Positions 8,385 through 18,440 of a stretch of DNA of 64,000 nucleotides are shown here, piece by piece. Every line of letters starts with the position of its first letter. Within the stretch, counting starts at the first letter, position 1. Under the pieces are notes generated by a model. That model made no database searches. It saw only the letters and a list, made by a program, of their open reading frames with translations, and had not been told where the DNA came from. Origin of the DNA: Kocuria carniphila (GTDB lineage Bacteria > Actinomycetota > Actinomycetes > Actinomycetales > Micrococcaceae); NCBI RefSeq assembly GCF_004136555.1, contig NZ_NOIT01000003.1, positions 1 through 64,000 of the forward strand, in the 5' to 3' direction. Both the position numbers and the translations under genes were made by a program.

Positions 8385-9818
8385 CTAAGGAGTGCGGTCC
8401 TGGTTGGTAGCTGAACCGTCGCCCTGCGGTCCCAGGTTCTGGCCTTGCGGCGAGCCGTAGCTCGTGTGTTGGCTCGATGGCTGCGCCCCCGTGAACTGGC
8501 GGTCCCGCGGGTCGCCACCCTGCGACGGGCCGTTCTGCCAAGGCCCGTTCCCGGATGGTCCGTTCGGTGACTGCGGGCCCGATGTCTTCCGCACGTCCAG
8601 CAGACCCACCGGACGCCCCTGGCCGTCCCGCACGGTGTACGGGCCGTACTGCTCGGGCAGGGAGAGGTAGTTCTGGGTGCGCGGGTCCACCACGAACGCC
8701 GCGAGCGCGGTGCCGTTCTGGCCGACCACACGCTGTCGTTGCGCGAGTGCGGGCAGGCGCGGCGGAGGCGGCAGGATGATGGTGCGGGAGGTCGCGATTC
8801 GAGTCTTCCGAGCCATCCGGAACACCACCAACAGGAAAATCCCGTTGATGGCCAGGGTGAACAGCACCTCGATGGGCCCACCACTCGTATCGTTCAGGTC
8901 CGCCAATCCGACCATGGCCATGAGCGTCACCGTGCAGTTGTTGACCACGTGCAGGGCAACGGCCGCCTCCAGCCCGCCGGTGCGCCAGGTAATGACGCCC
9001 ATGGTGATCGCCATGACGGCGATGGAGGCCTGTCCCCACACATCGTAGAGATGCCCGGCCACGAACAGCGGGACGGGCAGAAGAATGGCCCAGGCCGGGT
9101 GCTTCAACCAACGACCCACCGTCTGCATCAGATAGCCGCGGAAGACGAGTTCCTCCGCGAAGCACTGGATGGGCACCAGCAGGATCACCATGAGCAGCAG
9201 CCAGCCCCACTGGGGCGCCAGGGTGAACTCGATCGCTTCACCGCCGGCCACGATATCGAACAGGATGGACAGGCCGTTGATCACCACAAAGATGGCCAGT
9301 GCCGCGAGCCCGCACTGAAGCATCCATTTCCAGCGCAACCGCCCCGTCACCGAGTGGAGTAGGCCCAATGGCCGCGGGCCCATAATCCATCTGGCCAGAT
9401 AAGCCGCCGGAGCCATGAGTGCAACTGAGCCGAACAGGAGTAAGAAGACCAGCGGGTCCAGCTGGTTCATGGTCTCCAGATTGTCCATGTCCATGGGGTT
9501 GTCCACGAACAGGACAAGCGGGATGGTGAACAGCACCGTAAGGACGATGTACAGGAAGAAAAAGATGGCGCCCTCAACCAAGGGCTTCCACCACTCGTGT
9601 TTGGGATCCGCGAATCCCAGGCGGTGATACGCCAGCGTGCGCAGCCGCTCCGGCGGCACCTGGGACGGGCCGGGAGCAGGAACCGGCGGGGGTACGCGAC
9701 CGCCGTTCATGGTCGACGACGCCGCTGCCCGACCATCACCTCTCCCCTCACCGGGCCGCGTGGCCGGGATCGAGTGAGGTGCGGGCGGTTGGCTCCAGGG
9801 AGCGGGGTGCTGGCTCAT
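8385..9818 (-). CDS. CPBP-family intramembrane glutamic endopeptidase
   Basis: A membrane protease-like protein of the CAAX/CPBP (Abi) family. After a Pro-rich cytoplasmic N-terminus (residues 1-60) there are about seven hydrophobic segments between residues 85 and 330. Motif 1 is FAEELVFRG with Glu222, Glu223 and Arg227, motif 2 is FVAGHLYD with His256, and motif 3 is ALHVVNN with His290; these are the catalytic residues of the family. The last ~140 residues are a low-complexity Gly/Pro/Gln/Asn tail, probably disordered in the cytoplasm. At 477 residues it is longer than most CPBP proteins because of both tails. Substrate unknown. It is tightly linked to the M18 aminopeptidase downstream. 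Confidence 0.88.
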   Translation of the reverse strand: MSQHPAPWSQPPAPHSIPATRPGEGRGDGRAAASSTMNGGRVPPPVPAPGPSQVPPERLRTLAYHRLGFADPKHEWWKPLVEGAIFFFLYIVLTVLFTIPLVLFVDNPMDMDNLETMNQLDPLVFLLLFGSVALMAPAAYLARWIMGPRPLGLLHSVTGRLRWKWMLQCGLAALAIFVVINGLSILFDIVAGGEAIEFTLAPQWGWLLLMVILLVPIQCFAEELVFRGYLMQTVGRWLKHPAWAILLPVPLFVAGHLYDVWGQASIAVMAITMGVITWRTGGLEAAVALHVVNNCTVTLMAMVGLADLNDTSGGPIEVLFTLAINGIFLLVVFRMARKTRIATSRTIILPPPPRLPALAQRQRVVGQNGTALAAFVVDPRTQNYLSLPEQYGPYTVRDGQGRPVGLLDVRKTSGPQSPNGPSGNGPWQNGPSQGGDPRDRQFTGAQPSSQHTSYGSPQGQNLGPQGDGSATNQDRTP

Positions 9819-9964
9819 GGTTCCACGCTATCGGTCGCCGGTGTTCTGCGAGGTGATTGTGGAGTGTGTGTACCGTGTGCCAACCGGGCAACCGAACAAC
9901 CCGGCAATCCTGCAACTCACGCGGCGCAGCGAGGCAGACGGGCCCACGCGCGGCACGAAGTTCC

Positions 9965-10732
9965 TTAGACGGAAGCCGATTGGTGGGCCGTTGTTGCCCG
10001 CACCGCGTAACGCTCCACGAAGGCCGCCAGAATTTTCTTGGGTTGATCCACCTCAGGCCCGTCCTTGACGCGATCGATCACGGTCTGAGTGTCTTCCGGC
10101 CGGAAGTAACCCAGGTCCTTGTAGGCGATGACCCGGTTGATCAGGCCGTTCGGGTCCAGTTCCGGGTGGAACTGCGTGGCGTAGAGGTTCTGCTTGACGC
10201 GGTACATCTGCACCTCGCACACGGTTCCGCTGGCCAGCAACACTGCGCTGGCGGGCAGCGAACGAGTGCCTTCCTTGTGCCCTACGTAGGCGGTGAACTC
10301 CCCCGGCAACTGGGACAGCAGTGGATCTTTGGCGCCCTCTTCGGTCACCGTGACGGTGATCGGACCCACCTCTTCGCTGCGGGTCCGGTCCACCACTGCA
10401 CCCTGATGGATTCCCAACGTACCTACGCCATAGCAAGCCCCGAGGAACGGGAAGTCCCTGGCCACCACCTCATCCAGGAGAGCACTGATCCACTTCTCGG
10501 CCCGGTGTTGCGTGGCCGATTTCTCCTCCGCGGGGTCGGATGAATTGAAGGGCGAACCGCCCACGATGATTCCGCTGTACCGGTCCAGGTCCAGCTGCGG
10601 GACCGGGCCTTTCTCCAGGCGCACGTGTTCGAGCTCCGACTCCTGCAGGCCGCCGAAACGCCGGACGGCGTCGTATTCCTCCAGTGCCACATCGTCTTCG
10701 GGCCGGGTGGCCAGCAGTACAAACGGTTTCAT
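9965..10732 (-). CDS. Class I glutamine amidotransferase-like protein
   Basis: A stand-alone GATase1-fold protein (GMP-synthase-like amidotransferase). The nucleophile elbow FLGACYGVGTLG has Cys100, and the dyad partners are in QFHPE (His189, Glu191). The oxyanion region IIVGGSPFN is near residue 55. At 255 residues it is complete. Such orphan proteins are often called glutamine amidotransferases, but some hydrolyse gamma-glutamyl peptides; the sequence does not say which. GAGG is close to the ATG. It is transcribed away from the uricase operon, sharing a 198-nt divergent region that holds CRP-like and IclR-like sites, so coregulation with purine breakdown is conceivable. Confidence 0.85.
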   Translation of the reverse strand: MKPFVLLATRPEDDVALEEYDAVRRFGGLQESELEHVRLEKGPVPQLDLDRYSGIIVGGSPFNSSDPAEEKSATQHRAEKWISALLDEVVARDFPFLGACYGVGTLGIHQGAVVDRTRSEEVGPITVTVTEEGAKDPLLSQLPGEFTAYVGHKEGTRSLPASAVLLASGTVCEVQMYRVKQNLYATQFHPELDPNGLINRVIAYKDLGYFRPEDTQTVIDRVKDGPEVDQPKKILAAFVERYAVRATTAHQSASV

Positions 10733-10865
10733 GACCTCATCGTAGGCACCGTTTCAGCCGCCAAAGTGCGCCTCCCACTGTGCGTCACACCACGTCACGC
10801 GTTACAGCGGCATGACACTTGGTTTCAGTTCTGAAAACTCCGGCTCGGCCCCTTGACTTCCGCCC

Positions 10866-10881
10866 TGTGATCCAGTTCACT
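10866..10881. promoter_or_regulatory. CRP/GlxR-like site upstream of uricase operon
   Basis: TGTGA-N6-TCACT fits the TGTGA-N6-TCACA consensus of cAMP-receptor-type regulators such as GlxR at nine of ten specified positions. It overlaps TATCTT (10881-10886), a plausible -10 element, while TTGACT at 10853 is too far away to be its -35. This suggests an activator-dependent promoter for the purine operon. Confidence 0.5.
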
Positions 10882-10901
10882 ATCTTTATATGGAATTTAG
10901 A

Positions 10902-10916
10902 TTTCACATAGCGAAA
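10902..10916. promoter_or_regulatory. IclR-like operator upstream of OHCU decarboxylase
   Basis: TTTCACATAGCGAAA is an imperfect 15-bp palindrome (5 of 7 pairs) that resembles the operator-like sequence opposite the IclR gene at 33312. It lies between the putative -10 and the first gene of the uricase operon, a position suited to repression. Confidence 0.5.
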
Positions 10917-10930
10917 AAGTAAGGGAAGCA

Positions 10931-11425
10931 ATGACGCTCAGCGAGTTCAACGAAACGGATCGACAGACGGCGGTGGAAACCGTTCGCCCCGCTCTGGACA
11001 TCCAGCGCTGGATCGAAGAGATCGTGGACGGTCGCCCCTACGAAAATACCGAGGATGCGCTGGCCGCCGCACGCGATGCTGCCAACCCTTTCACGGATGC
11101 AGAGGTCGACCAGGCTTTGTCGCACCACCCCAAGATCGGTGAGCGCGCCGCTGGGAAATCCAAAGAAGCCGACCTCTCACGCAACGAACAAGCCGGCCTG
11201 GGTGAGTCCACGGAGGTCATCAAGGCCGAACTCGCTCGCGGCAACGCCGAGTACGAAGAGCGCTTCGGCCAGGTCTTCCTGATCCGCGCCGCCGGCCGCT
11301 CACTACCCGAAATTTTGTCAGAGCTGCAGCGCCGTCTGCAGAACACCCCGGAGGACGAGCGCACCGAAGTTGCCGATCAACTTCGTCAGATTGCCCTCCT
11401 CCGCATCGAAGGGATCCTGTCATGA
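10931..11425 (+). CDS. 2-oxo-4-hydroxy-4-carboxy-5-ureidoimidazoline (OHCU) decarboxylase
   Basis: Decarboxylates OHCU to S-allantoin, the third step from urate. The 164-residue protein is a single OHCU-decarboxylase domain: the catalytic motif SHHPKIGE gives His66, and FLIRAAGRSLPEIL is the conserved substrate-binding segment. AAGGGA lies upstream of the ATG. It is first in the order OHCU decarboxylase, HIU hydrolase, uricase, NCS2 permease, and it overlaps the HIU hydrolase start by 4 nt (ATGA). In some bacteria this domain is fused to uricase; here it is separate. Confidence 0.93.
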   Translation: MTLSEFNETDRQTAVETVRPALDIQRWIEEIVDGRPYENTEDALAAARDAANPFTDAEVDQALSHHPKIGERAAGKSKEADLSRNEQAGLGESTEVIKAELARGNAEYEERFGQVFLIRAAGRSLPEILSELQRRLQNTPEDERTEVADQLRQIALLRIEGILS

Positions 11426-11748
11426 GCTTCATTTCCGCACACGTCCTTGATTCCGTGCACGGCTGCCCAGCCCAAGGAATCGACGTCACGCTCCTCACCG
11501 GTGAAGGCCAAGAACTTGGCACCGCAACCACCAACGAGGACGGCCGAGTCACCGAACTCGGCCCAGAGACCCTGGAGTCCGGCCATTACCGGATCATTTT
11601 CGCAACCGAGCAGTACTTCGCCGGGCGCGAGCTTGAGACGTTCTACCCGTTCGTCTCGGTGGATTTCTCGGTGCAACAGGAGCAGGGCCACTACCACGTG
11701 CCCTTGCTGCTGAGCCCGTTTGCGTATTCCACATACCGCGGCAGTTGA
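11422..11748 (+). CDS. 5-hydroxyisourate hydrolase (transthyretin-like)
   Basis: Opens the ring of 5-hydroxyisourate, the product of uricase, to give OHCU. The 108-residue protein has the transthyretin-fold hallmarks: SAHVLDSVHGCPA with catalytic His7, an internal GRVTEL containing Arg, and the exact C-terminal signature YSTYRGS that separates HIU hydrolases from transthyretin. It is translationally coupled to the OHCU decarboxylase by an ATGA overlap. Confidence 0.95.
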   Translation: MSFISAHVLDSVHGCPAQGIDVTLLTGEGQELGTATTNEDGRVTELGPETLESGHYRIIFATEQYFAGRELETFYPFVSVDFSVQQEQGHYHVPLLLSPFAYSTYRGS

Positions 11749-11818
11749 CCCAGGAGCCGACCCAGTCGACGATTGCCGATCCACTCAGACAGCACATCAA
11801 TTTTCTACACAGGAGTAG

Positions 11819-12709
11819 ATGAAAATGACCGAAGTAGTTCTCGGAAAGAACCAGTACGGCAAGGCGCAGAACCACGTGGTTCGCATCAACCGTGACAACG
11901 ACCGCCACATCATTCGCGACCTGGTGGTCACCTCCCAACTGCGCGGTGACCTGACCGAGGTACACACCAAGGGCGACAACGCCCACTGTGTCCCCACCGA
12001 CACCCAGAAGAACACGGTGTTCGCGTTCGCTCAGAAGTACGACGTCAAGTCCCCTGAGAACCTGATCCTCAAGCTCTCGGACCACTTCACGAGCGAGTTC
12101 GACTGGATCTCCGGTGGCCGTTGGGCAGCCGATGAGTACCGCTGGGACCGCATCAACGACAACGATCACTGCTTCGTCCAGAACAAGCAGGAAGTCCGCA
12201 CCTCGGTGCTGGTCACCGATGGCGACAAGAAGACCGTGATCTCCGGCTTCAAGGACCTCACGATCTTGAAGTCCACCGAATCCGGGTTCGAGGGTTACCC
12301 CAAGGACCAGTACACGACCCTGAAGGAAACCACGGACCGCATCATGTCCACGGACGTGGCAACCCGCTGGCGTTACAACACCACCGATGTCGACTTCGAT
12401 GCCGTGTACGACAGCGTCAAGAACATCATCCTCACCAAGTTCACCGACCACTACTCCCGTGCGCTGCAGGAGACCCTGTACCTCATGGGCAAGGCCGTGA
12501 TCGAGGCTCACCCAGAGATCGACGAGATCAAGTTCTCCTGCCCGAACAAACACCACTTCGTCTACGACTTGAGCTTCTGCGATCTGGGCAACAACAACGA
12601 GACCCACTACGCGGCTGACCGTCCCTTCGGCCTGATCGAGGCCACCGTGCAGCGCAAGGGCGCTGCCGAGGACGAGCACGCCTGGATGGGCATCACCGGC
12701 TTCTGCTGA
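11819..12709 (+). CDS. Urate oxidase (uricase)
   Basis: Cofactor-free oxidation of urate by O2 to 5-hydroxyisourate and H2O2. The 296-residue protein has the tandem T-fold of uricases; the family pattern LTILKSTESGFEGYPKDQ, the FVQNKQEVRTS segment and the late segment with NKHHFVYDL are all present. The C-terminus ends TGFC, without a peroxisomal SKL, as expected in a bacterium. The in-frame second ATG (residue 3) is an alternative start; AGGAG is just upstream. A 70-nt gap separates it from the HIU hydrolase, and a strong hairpin follows the stop. Confidence 0.95.
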   Translation: MKMTEVVLGKNQYGKAQNHVVRINRDNDRHIIRDLVVTSQLRGDLTEVHTKGDNAHCVPTDTQKNTVFAFAQKYDVKSPENLILKLSDHFTSEFDWISGGRWAADEYRWDRINDNDHCFVQNKQEVRTSVLVTDGDKKTVISGFKDLTILKSTESGFEGYPKDQYTTLKETTDRIMSTDVATRWRYNTTDVDFDAVYDSVKNIILTKFTDHYSRALQETLYLMGKAVIEAHPEIDEIKFSCPNKHHFVYDLSFCDLGNNNETHYAADRPFGLIEATVQRKGAAEDEHAWMGITGFC

Positions 12710-12732
12710 GCCATCTGCTCTACCGCCGATGT

Positions 12733-12762
12733 GTCCCCGCCTCTTGAGGCCGAGGCGGGGAC
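12733..12762 (+). terminator. Hairpin between uricase and NCS2 permease
   Basis: An 11-bp perfect stem (GTCCCCGCCTC / GAGGCGGGGAC) with an 8-nt loop, 23 nt after the uricase stop. It may end most transcripts or attenuate reading into the permease gene, whose own Shine-Dalgarno (AGGAAGG) follows. Confidence 0.65.
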
Positions 12763-12796
12763 CCACCAGCTCATTCATTCTTAGGAAGGCTTCCCA

Positions 12797-14347
12797 ATGT
12801 CACAAACCGCTACGACCGAGGTCAAGCGGCCCGAGGACGAGTACCTCGGCGCGGGTCCGAGCTTAGGCTACGGATTCCAGCACGTTCTGACCATGTACGG
12901 CGGCATCATCGCTCCGCCGTTGATCGTGGGTGGCGCAGCCGGTCTGTCCACCAATGAGCAAGCGCTCCTGGTCGCTTGCTGTCTCTTCGTTGGCGGTCTG
13001 GCGACCATGCTCCAGTCCTTCGGCATCAAGTTCTTCGGCTCCCAGTTGCCCTTGGTCCAGGGCACCTCGTTCGCCGGTGTGGCCACCATGACCGCGATCG
13101 TCAACGGTGACGGCGGTATTCAGGCGGTCTTCGGCGCGGTGATGGCATCAGCGGCCATTGGCTTCCTGATTGCACCGTTCTTCGCGCGCATCATCAGATT
13201 CTTCCCGCCGGTGGTCACCGGCGTGGTCATCACGACCATCGGTCTGTCCCTGTTCCCCGTGTCCGCTCAGTGGGCCATGGGTGGAGCCGCCGTCGCGAAT
13301 GGTGGGGATGAGAACGCGATCTTCAAGAACGTGTGTCTGGCCGGCGCAACGCTGCTGATCATCATGCTCCTGTCCAAGGTGCGCAGCGCGATCATCTCGC
13401 GGCTGTCCATTCTGTTGGGCATTGTTCTGGGCACGGTCTTCGCACTGGCTATCGGCATGGCCGACTTCTCTCAGGTCATGAACGGCGCGATCTTCGCGTT
13501 CCCCGAGCCCCTCGCGTTCGGACCGCCCACCTTCCAGCCCGCCGCCATCATCTCGATGACCATTGTGGTGCTGGTGATCCTCACGGAAACCACCGCGGAC
13601 ATCATTGCCGTGGGTGAGATCGTGGACACCAAGGTGGACCGCCGCCGTATCGCTGACGGTCTGCGTGCCGATATGGGCGCTTCCTTCCTGGCTCCCCTGT
13701 TCAACGGCTTCACTCAGTCCGCGTTCGCGCAGAACGTTGGTCTGGTCGCCATCACGGGTGTGAAGAGCCGATTCGTGGTCACGGCCGGCGGCCTGATCAT
13801 GTTGATCCTCGGCCTGCTGCCCATCCTGGGTCGCGTGGTTGCTGCGGTCCCCATGCCGGTCCTGGGTGGCGCGGGCATCGTGCTCTTCGGCACCGTGGCC
13901 GCTTCCGGTATCCGTACCCTGGGTAAGGTCAAGTACCAGGGCACTCCCAACCTGGTCATCGTCTCCACCGCCATTGGTATCGGTATGCTGCCGATCGCAG
14001 CTCCGGATATCTACAGCGGCTTCCCGACCTGGTTCGAGACCATCTTCCACTCCGGTATTTCTTCCGCCGCCGTGGCAGCCGTCCTCCTGAACATTCTGTT
14101 CAACGAGATCAAGCTGGGTAACCCGCCCAAGGGCGAAGGTTCGGTCTTCACCGCAGCCCCACCTCGCTACGTTCGCCAGGAATCGCTCGAGCATCTGCAG
14201 GGATCCTTGCGCGAGGGCGACACCATCAAGAACGGCAAGCTCGTGGATGCCGAGGGCAAGGAAATTCCGGCCATTACGGCGTCGGGCGAGGTCGTCCAGG
14301 CCCCGGTCGTGGAGAATCGGTCAGGGCCCACAGCCGGCGACCACTAG
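12797..14347 (+). CDS. NCS2-family urate/xanthine permease
   Basis: A cytoplasmic-membrane nucleobase-cation symporter (NAT/NCS2) of about 14 membrane segments. The family signature appears as FAQNVGLVAITGVKSR, with the QSAFAQN motif and a TETTADIIAVGE segment that carries the substrate Glu. Position directly behind uricase argues for uptake of urate or xanthine. The 516-residue length includes a hydrophilic C-terminal tail of about 70 residues (EGSVFTAAPPRYVR onward). AGGAAGG lies 9 nt before the ATG. Urate versus xanthine cannot be decided from sequence alone. Confidence 0.92.
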   Translation: MSQTATTEVKRPEDEYLGAGPSLGYGFQHVLTMYGGIIAPPLIVGGAAGLSTNEQALLVACCLFVGGLATMLQSFGIKFFGSQLPLVQGTSFAGVATMTAIVNGDGGIQAVFGAVMASAAIGFLIAPFFARIIRFFPPVVTGVVITTIGLSLFPVSAQWAMGGAAVANGGDENAIFKNVCLAGATLLIIMLLSKVRSAIISRLSILLGIVLGTVFALAIGMADFSQVMNGAIFAFPEPLAFGPPTFQPAAIISMTIVVLVILTETTADIIAVGEIVDTKVDRRRIADGLRADMGASFLAPLFNGFTQSAFAQNVGLVAITGVKSRFVVTAGGLIMLILGLLPILGRVVAAVPMPVLGGAGIVLFGTVAASGIRTLGKVKYQGTPNLVIVSTAIGIGMLPIAAPDIYSGFPTWFETIFHSGISSAAVAAVLLNILFNEIKLGNPPKGEGSVFTAAPPRYVRQESLEHLQGSLREGDTIKNGKLVDAEGKEIPAITASGEVVQAPVVENRSGPTAGDH

Positions 14348-14354
14348 CCAGGCC

Positions 14355-14404
14355 GACGACGCCGCTCGCGACCTTCGCGATCGACCGCGCCGAGCGGCGT
14401 CGTC
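14355..14404 (+). terminator. Terminator-like inverted repeat after NCS2 gene
   Basis: GACGACGCCGCTC and GAGCGGCGTCGTC form a 13-bp perfect stem with a 24-nt spacer that itself contains CGCGA/TCGCG. It begins 8 nt after the permease stop and is followed by CACCCGAAAAAT. The right arm is a copy of a sequence found at several other intergenic sites in the window. Confidence 0.65.
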
Positions 14405-14419
14405 ACCCGAAAAATACTC

Positions 14420-14455
14420 GCGGCTGCCAGGCCCCCACCGGAGCCTGGCAGCCGC
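14420..14455 (+). terminator. Second hairpin in the leader of aceE
   Basis: A 13-bp perfect stem, GCGGCTGCCAGGC / GCCTGGCAGCCGC, with a 10-nt loop, ends 42 nt before the aceE start. It could be a second terminator of the permease operon or a leader structure of the pyruvate dehydrogenase transcript. Confidence 0.55.
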
Positions 14456-14497
14456 ACTGCCACATCGGTGAACCACCGTGACACTGCAGGAGAAACT

Positions 14498-17236
14498 GTG
14501 CAGCCTTCAAGTAACCACCACATTCTGAGTGGGTTGACCAACAACCTCAAAGACGCCAACTCCGAGGAAACCCAGGAGTGGATCGAGTCCTTCGACGGGC
14601 TGATCGCGGCGCAGGGAACGGAGCGCGCGGAGTACATCATGCGCGCTCTGTTGCAGCACGCGGGCACCCATTCCGTGGGCGTTCCGATGGTGACCACCTC
14701 GGATTACGTGAACACCATCCCGGTCGACCAGGAACCGGAATTCCCCGGCGACGAGGAGATCGAGCGCCGATACCGCGCGTACCTGCGGTGGAACGCCGCG
14801 GTTATGGTGCACCGCGCTCAGCACCCGGAGATCGGCGTGGGTGGCCACATTTCTTCGTACGCCGGCGTGGCCACGCTCTACGAAGTGGGCTTGAACCACT
14901 TCTTCCGCGGCCCCGAACACCCGGGCGGCGGCGATCAGGTGTTCTGGCAGGGTCACTCCTCCCCCGGTAACTACGCGCGAGCGTTCCTCGAGGGTCGAAT
15001 GTCCGAAGCGGATCTCAACGCGTTCCGCCAAGAAAAGACCAAGGCTCCTCAGGGGCTCTCGTCCTATCCGCACCCGCGTTCCATGCCGGACTTCTGGCAG
15101 TTCCCCACGGTGTCCATGGGCATCGGCCCGATGAACTCGATTTACCAGGCACAGTTCAACCGCTACATACACAACCGCGCCATCAAGGACACCTCCGAGC
15201 AGCACGTGTGGGCCTTCCTCGGCGACGGTGAGATGGACGAGCCGGAAAGCCGCGGGCTTCTGCAGCTGGCCGCCAACGACAAGTTGGACAACCTCACGTT
15301 CGTGATCAACTGCAACCTGCAGCGCCTGGACGGACCCGTTCGCGGTAACGGCAAGATCATTCAGGAACTCGAGGCGTTCTTCCGCGGCGCGGGTTGGAAT
15401 GTCATCAAGGTCGTGTGGGGTCGCGAGTGGGATGACTTGCTCGAGAAGGACAAGACCGGCGATCTGGTCCGCATCATGAACGAGACGCTGGACGGTGACT
15501 ACCAGACGTACAAGGCCGAGAACGGTGGCTTTGTCCGCGACCACTTCTTCGGCAAGTCGCCTGAGACCAAGGAACTCGTGGCGGAGATGTCCGACGACGA
15601 GATCTGGAAGCTCAAGCGCGGCGCTCATGATTACCACAAGGTCTACGCGGCCTATAAAGCGGCCACGGAACACAAGGGTCAGCCCACGGTGATCCTTGCG
15701 CAGGCTGTGAAGGGCTACGGTCTGGGCACACACTTCGAAGGCCGCAACGCGACCCACCAGATGAAGAAGCTGACCCTGGATGACCTCAAGGTCTTCCGCG
15801 ATCACCTGCGGATCCCCATCAGCGACGAGGAACTTGAAAAGGACCTCTACAACGCGCCGTACTACCACCCCGGCGAGGACTCCCCGGAGATCAAATACCT
15901 CCTGGAGCGCCGAAAGAAACTGGGTGGCTTTGTGCCGGATCGCCCGCACGAGCAGAAGGACATCGTGCTGCCCTCCGACAAGGCCTATGCCTCGGGCAAG
16001 AAGGGTTCCGGCAAGCAGCTGGCCGCCACCACCATGGCGTTCGTGCGTATCTTGAAGGACCTCATGCGCGAAAAGGAGTTCGGCCACCGCATCGTGCCAA
16101 TCGTCCCGGACGAATCGCGCACGTTCGGTATGGACTCGTTCTTCCCGACCTCCAAGATCTATAACCCCAACGGGCAGAACTATCTGTCGGTGGACCGCGA
16201 GCTCATGCTGGCCTATAAGGAATCGCCGCAGGGCGTGCTGTTGCACCCCGGCATCAACGAGGCCGGTGCCACCGCAGCGTTCACCGCGGCAGGCACCTCC
16301 TACGCCACCCACGGCGAGGCCATGATCCCGTTCTACGTGTTCTACTCGATGTTCGGTTTCCAGCGCACCGGCGACTCCTTCTGGGCCGCCGCGGACCAGC
16401 TGGCACGCGGGTTCATCATCGGCGCCACTGCAGGCCGCACCACGCTCACCGGCGAGGGTCTGCAGCACGCCGACGGCCACTCCCCGCTGCTGGCCGCAAC
16501 CAACCCGGCCGTGATCCATTACGACCCGGCCTACGGCTACGAAATCGCGCACATCATCAAGCGCGGCATCGAGCACATGTACGGGTCCAAGGACGAAGAC
16601 CACAACGTCATGTACTACCTGACCGTCTACAACGAGCCGATCCGCCAACCAGCGGAACCGGAGAACGTGGACGTCGAGGGCATCATCAAGGGCATCTACC
16701 TGCTCAAGCCGGCCGAGAACGAGGGCACCAAGGCCCAGCTGCTCTCCTCCGGTGTGGGCGTCGCTTGGGCACTCGAGGCACAGCAGATCCTCGCCGATGA
16801 GTGGGGTGTCTCCGCCGATGTCTGGTCGGTGACCTCGTGGACCAACCTGCGCCGCGATGCCTTGGCCGCGGAGCGGGACGCGTTCCTCAACCCGGGCGAA
16901 GCTCGTCGCGTGCCCTACGTGACCGAGAAACTGGGCGCAACCCAGGGACCGGTCGTAGCGACGTCGGACTTTGCCTCCGATCTGCAGGACCAGATCCGCC
17001 AGTACGTGCCCAACCAGTGGGCGTCCCTGGGCGCGGACGGGTTCGGTTTCTCGGACACCCGTGCCGGTGCACGCCGCTTCTTCAACATCGATGCCCACTC
17101 CATGGTGGTGCGCACGTTGGAGATGCTCGCGGATTCCGGTGAGGTGGATGCGGAAGCTCCCAAGCAGGCCATTGAAAAGTACGACCTGCTCAACCCCAAG
17201 GCCGGAACCTCCGGTAACGCCGGCGGAGACGCCTGA
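14498..17236 (+). CDS. aceE: Pyruvate dehydrogenase E1 component, homodimeric type
   Basis: The thiamine-diphosphate subunit of the pyruvate dehydrogenase complex, which decarboxylates pyruvate and passes the acetyl group to E2. The 912-residue protein is the single-chain alpha2 form used by actinobacteria and gamma-proteobacteria. The ThDP motif begins [12 protein letters not shown] at about residue 242 and ends with the [15 protein letters not shown] region; the transketolase-like second domain and C-terminal domain follow. I prefer GTG at 14498 because GCAGGAG stands 5 nt before it; an in-frame GTG at 14468 lacks a site. No E2 or E3 gene is adjacent, which is usual in this group. A strong terminator follows. 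Confidence 0.95.
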   Translation: MQPSSNHHILSGLTNNLKDANSEETQEWIESFDGLIAAQGTERAEYIMRALLQHAGTHSVGVPMVTTSDYVNTIPVDQEPEFPGDEEIERRYRAYLRWNAAVMVHRAQHPEIGVGGHISSYAGVATLYEVGLNHFFRGPEHPGGGDQVFWQGHSSPGNYARAFLEGRMSEADLNAFRQEKTKAPQGLSSYPHPRSMPDFWQFPTVSMGIGPMNSIYQAQFNRYIHNRAIKDTSEQHVWAFLGDGEMDEPESRGLLQLAANDKLDNLTFVINCNLQRLDGPVRGNGKIIQELEAFFRGAGWNVIKVVWGREWDDLLEKDKTGDLVRIMNETLDGDYQTYKAENGGFVRDHFFGKSPETKELVAEMSDDEIWKLKRGAHDYHKVYAAYKAATEHKGQPTVILAQAVKGYGLGTHFEGRNATHQMKKLTLDDLKVFRDHLRIPISDEELEKDLYNAPYYHPGEDSPEIKYLLERRKKLGGFVPDRPHEQKDIVLPSDKAYASGKKGSGKQLAATTMAFVRILKDLMREKEFGHRIVPIVPDESRTFGMDSFFPTSKIYNPNGQNYLSVDRELMLAYKESPQGVLLHPGINEAGATAAFTAAGTSYATHGEAMIPFYVFYSMFGFQRTGDSFWAAADQLARGFIIGATAGRTTLTGEGLQHADGHSPLLAATNPAVIHYDPAYGYEIAHIIKRGIEHMYGSKDEDHNVMYYLTVYNEPIRQPAEPENVDVEGIIKGIYLLKPAENEGTKAQLLSSGVGVAWALEAQQILADEWGVSADVWSVTSWTNLRRDALAAERDAFLNPGEARRVPYVTEKLGATQGPVVATSDFASDLQDQIRQYVPNQWASLGADGFGFSDTRAGARRFFNIDAHSMVVRTLEMLADSGEVDAEAPKQAIEKYDLLNPKAGTSGNAGGDA

Positions 17237-17248
17237 TCCCACCCGGTT

Positions 17249-17290
17249 CAGCTGTGGCCCCCGCCCCTCGTCGGACGGGGGCCACAGCTG
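17249..17290 (+). terminator. Terminator after aceE
   Basis: A 15-bp perfect stem (CAGCTGTGGCCCCCG / CGGGGGCCACAGCTG) with a 12-nt loop, 13 nt after the aceE stop. Confidence 0.8.
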
Positions 17291-17336
17291 TGTCCGAATC
17301 CATTCGTCTGCACGGACTGCTGCGAGAATGGGCGGT

Positions 17337-18218
17337 ATGAAGGGGATTATTCTGGCGGGCGGCACGGGCAGCCGGCTGCATCCGATCACCATGGGCATCA
17401 GCAAGCAACTGGTCCCCATGTACGACAAGCCCATGATCTACTACCCCCTCTCCACCCTCCTGTTGGCCGGAGCGCGCGAGATCCTGATCATCACCACACC
17501 GCAGGATTTGGAGCAGTTCCAGCGTCTCCTGGGCGACGGCTCGCGGTTCGGGGTGTCGGTCACCTACACCGTGCAGGCCTCCCCCGACGGGCTTGCGCAG
17601 GCCTTCACGCTGGGTGCCGACCACATCGGCAATGACCCGGTGTGCCTGGTGCTGGGCGACAACATTTTCTATGGCCCAGGCCTGGGCACGCAGCTACGCC
17701 GTTTCAATGAGATCGACGGCGCAGCAGTGTTCGGTTATCGCGTGGCCGACCCCACCGCATACGGCGTGGTGGAGTTCGACGCCGCCGGCCGGGCCATCTC
17801 GCTCGAGGAGAAACCGTCCCAGCCGCGTAGCCCCTACGCCATCCCGGGGCTGTACTTTTACGACAACAACGTGGTCGAGTACGCCCGATCGCTGAAGCCC
17901 TCCGCTCGCGGAGAACTGGAAATCACCGACCTCAACCGCATGTACCTGGAACAGGGGAAGTTGCAGGTTCAGGTCCTGGACCGCGGCACCGCATGGCTGG
18001 ACACCGGGACGTTCGACTCCCTGGCGGACGCCACGAACTTCATCCGCACCGTCCAGGCCCGTCAGGGGATGTCGATCGGCTGCCCCGAAGAGGTCGCGCG
18101 GCGAATGGGGCTGCTCTCGAACGACGACCTCCGCGAACGCGCAGCAGGGCTGGTCAAGAGCGGGTATGGCCAATATCTACTGGACCTGTTGGAGCATGAG
18201 GGAACGCATACTGAGTGA
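17337..18218 (+). CDS. rfbA: Glucose-1-phosphate thymidylyltransferase
   Basis: Makes dTDP-glucose from dTTP and glucose-1-phosphate, the entry to dTDP-sugar synthesis for surface glycans. The N-terminal nucleotide-binding signature [15 protein letters not shown], then [33 protein letters not shown] and DTGTFDSL are all classic. The length of 293 residues is right. The ATG at 17337 fits the conserved MKGIILAGG start, although no clear Shine-Dalgarno is seen; an in-frame ATG 9 nt upstream is possible. The partner genes rfbB, rfbC and rfbD are not in the window, so the pathway must be completed elsewhere. It is placed between aceE and the exopolysaccharide region. Confidence 0.94.
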   Translation: MKGIILAGGTGSRLHPITMGISKQLVPMYDKPMIYYPLSTLLLAGAREILIITTPQDLEQFQRLLGDGSRFGVSVTYTVQASPDGLAQAFTLGADHIGNDPVCLVLGDNIFYGPGLGTQLRRFNEIDGAAVFGYRVADPTAYGVVEFDAAGRAISLEEKPSQPRSPYAIPGLYFYDNNVVEYARSLKPSARGELEITDLNRMYLEQGKLQVQVLDRGTAWLDTGTFDSLADATNFIRTVQARQGMSIGCPEEVARRMGLLSNDDLRERAAGLVKSGYGQYLLDLLEHEGTHTE

Positions 18219-18440
18219 ACTCGGCCCCGCGAGCGAGAGAACAGGCAACGAGAGCAGACCTTCGCGGCTAGCGTGCTGGGCGTGACGCGGAGGCGACGGC
18301 TGAGCGAACCGTGGCGGAGCGGCGTCGTCACTGAAATTTCACTCGAGGCTCCCTTACCCGCAAGTTGCCGTCCGACTGGGCGTGATGTCGGCCCGCAAGA
18401 GTGTGCTGGTCAACAAGCACACCGGGGAAGGCAGCGGGTC

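Noticed and set aside
14507-17434. 975-codon open frame antisense to aceE
   Set aside because: It is the mirror frame of a high-GC gene whose own strand carries all AceE motifs; long antisense frames are expected from third-position bias.
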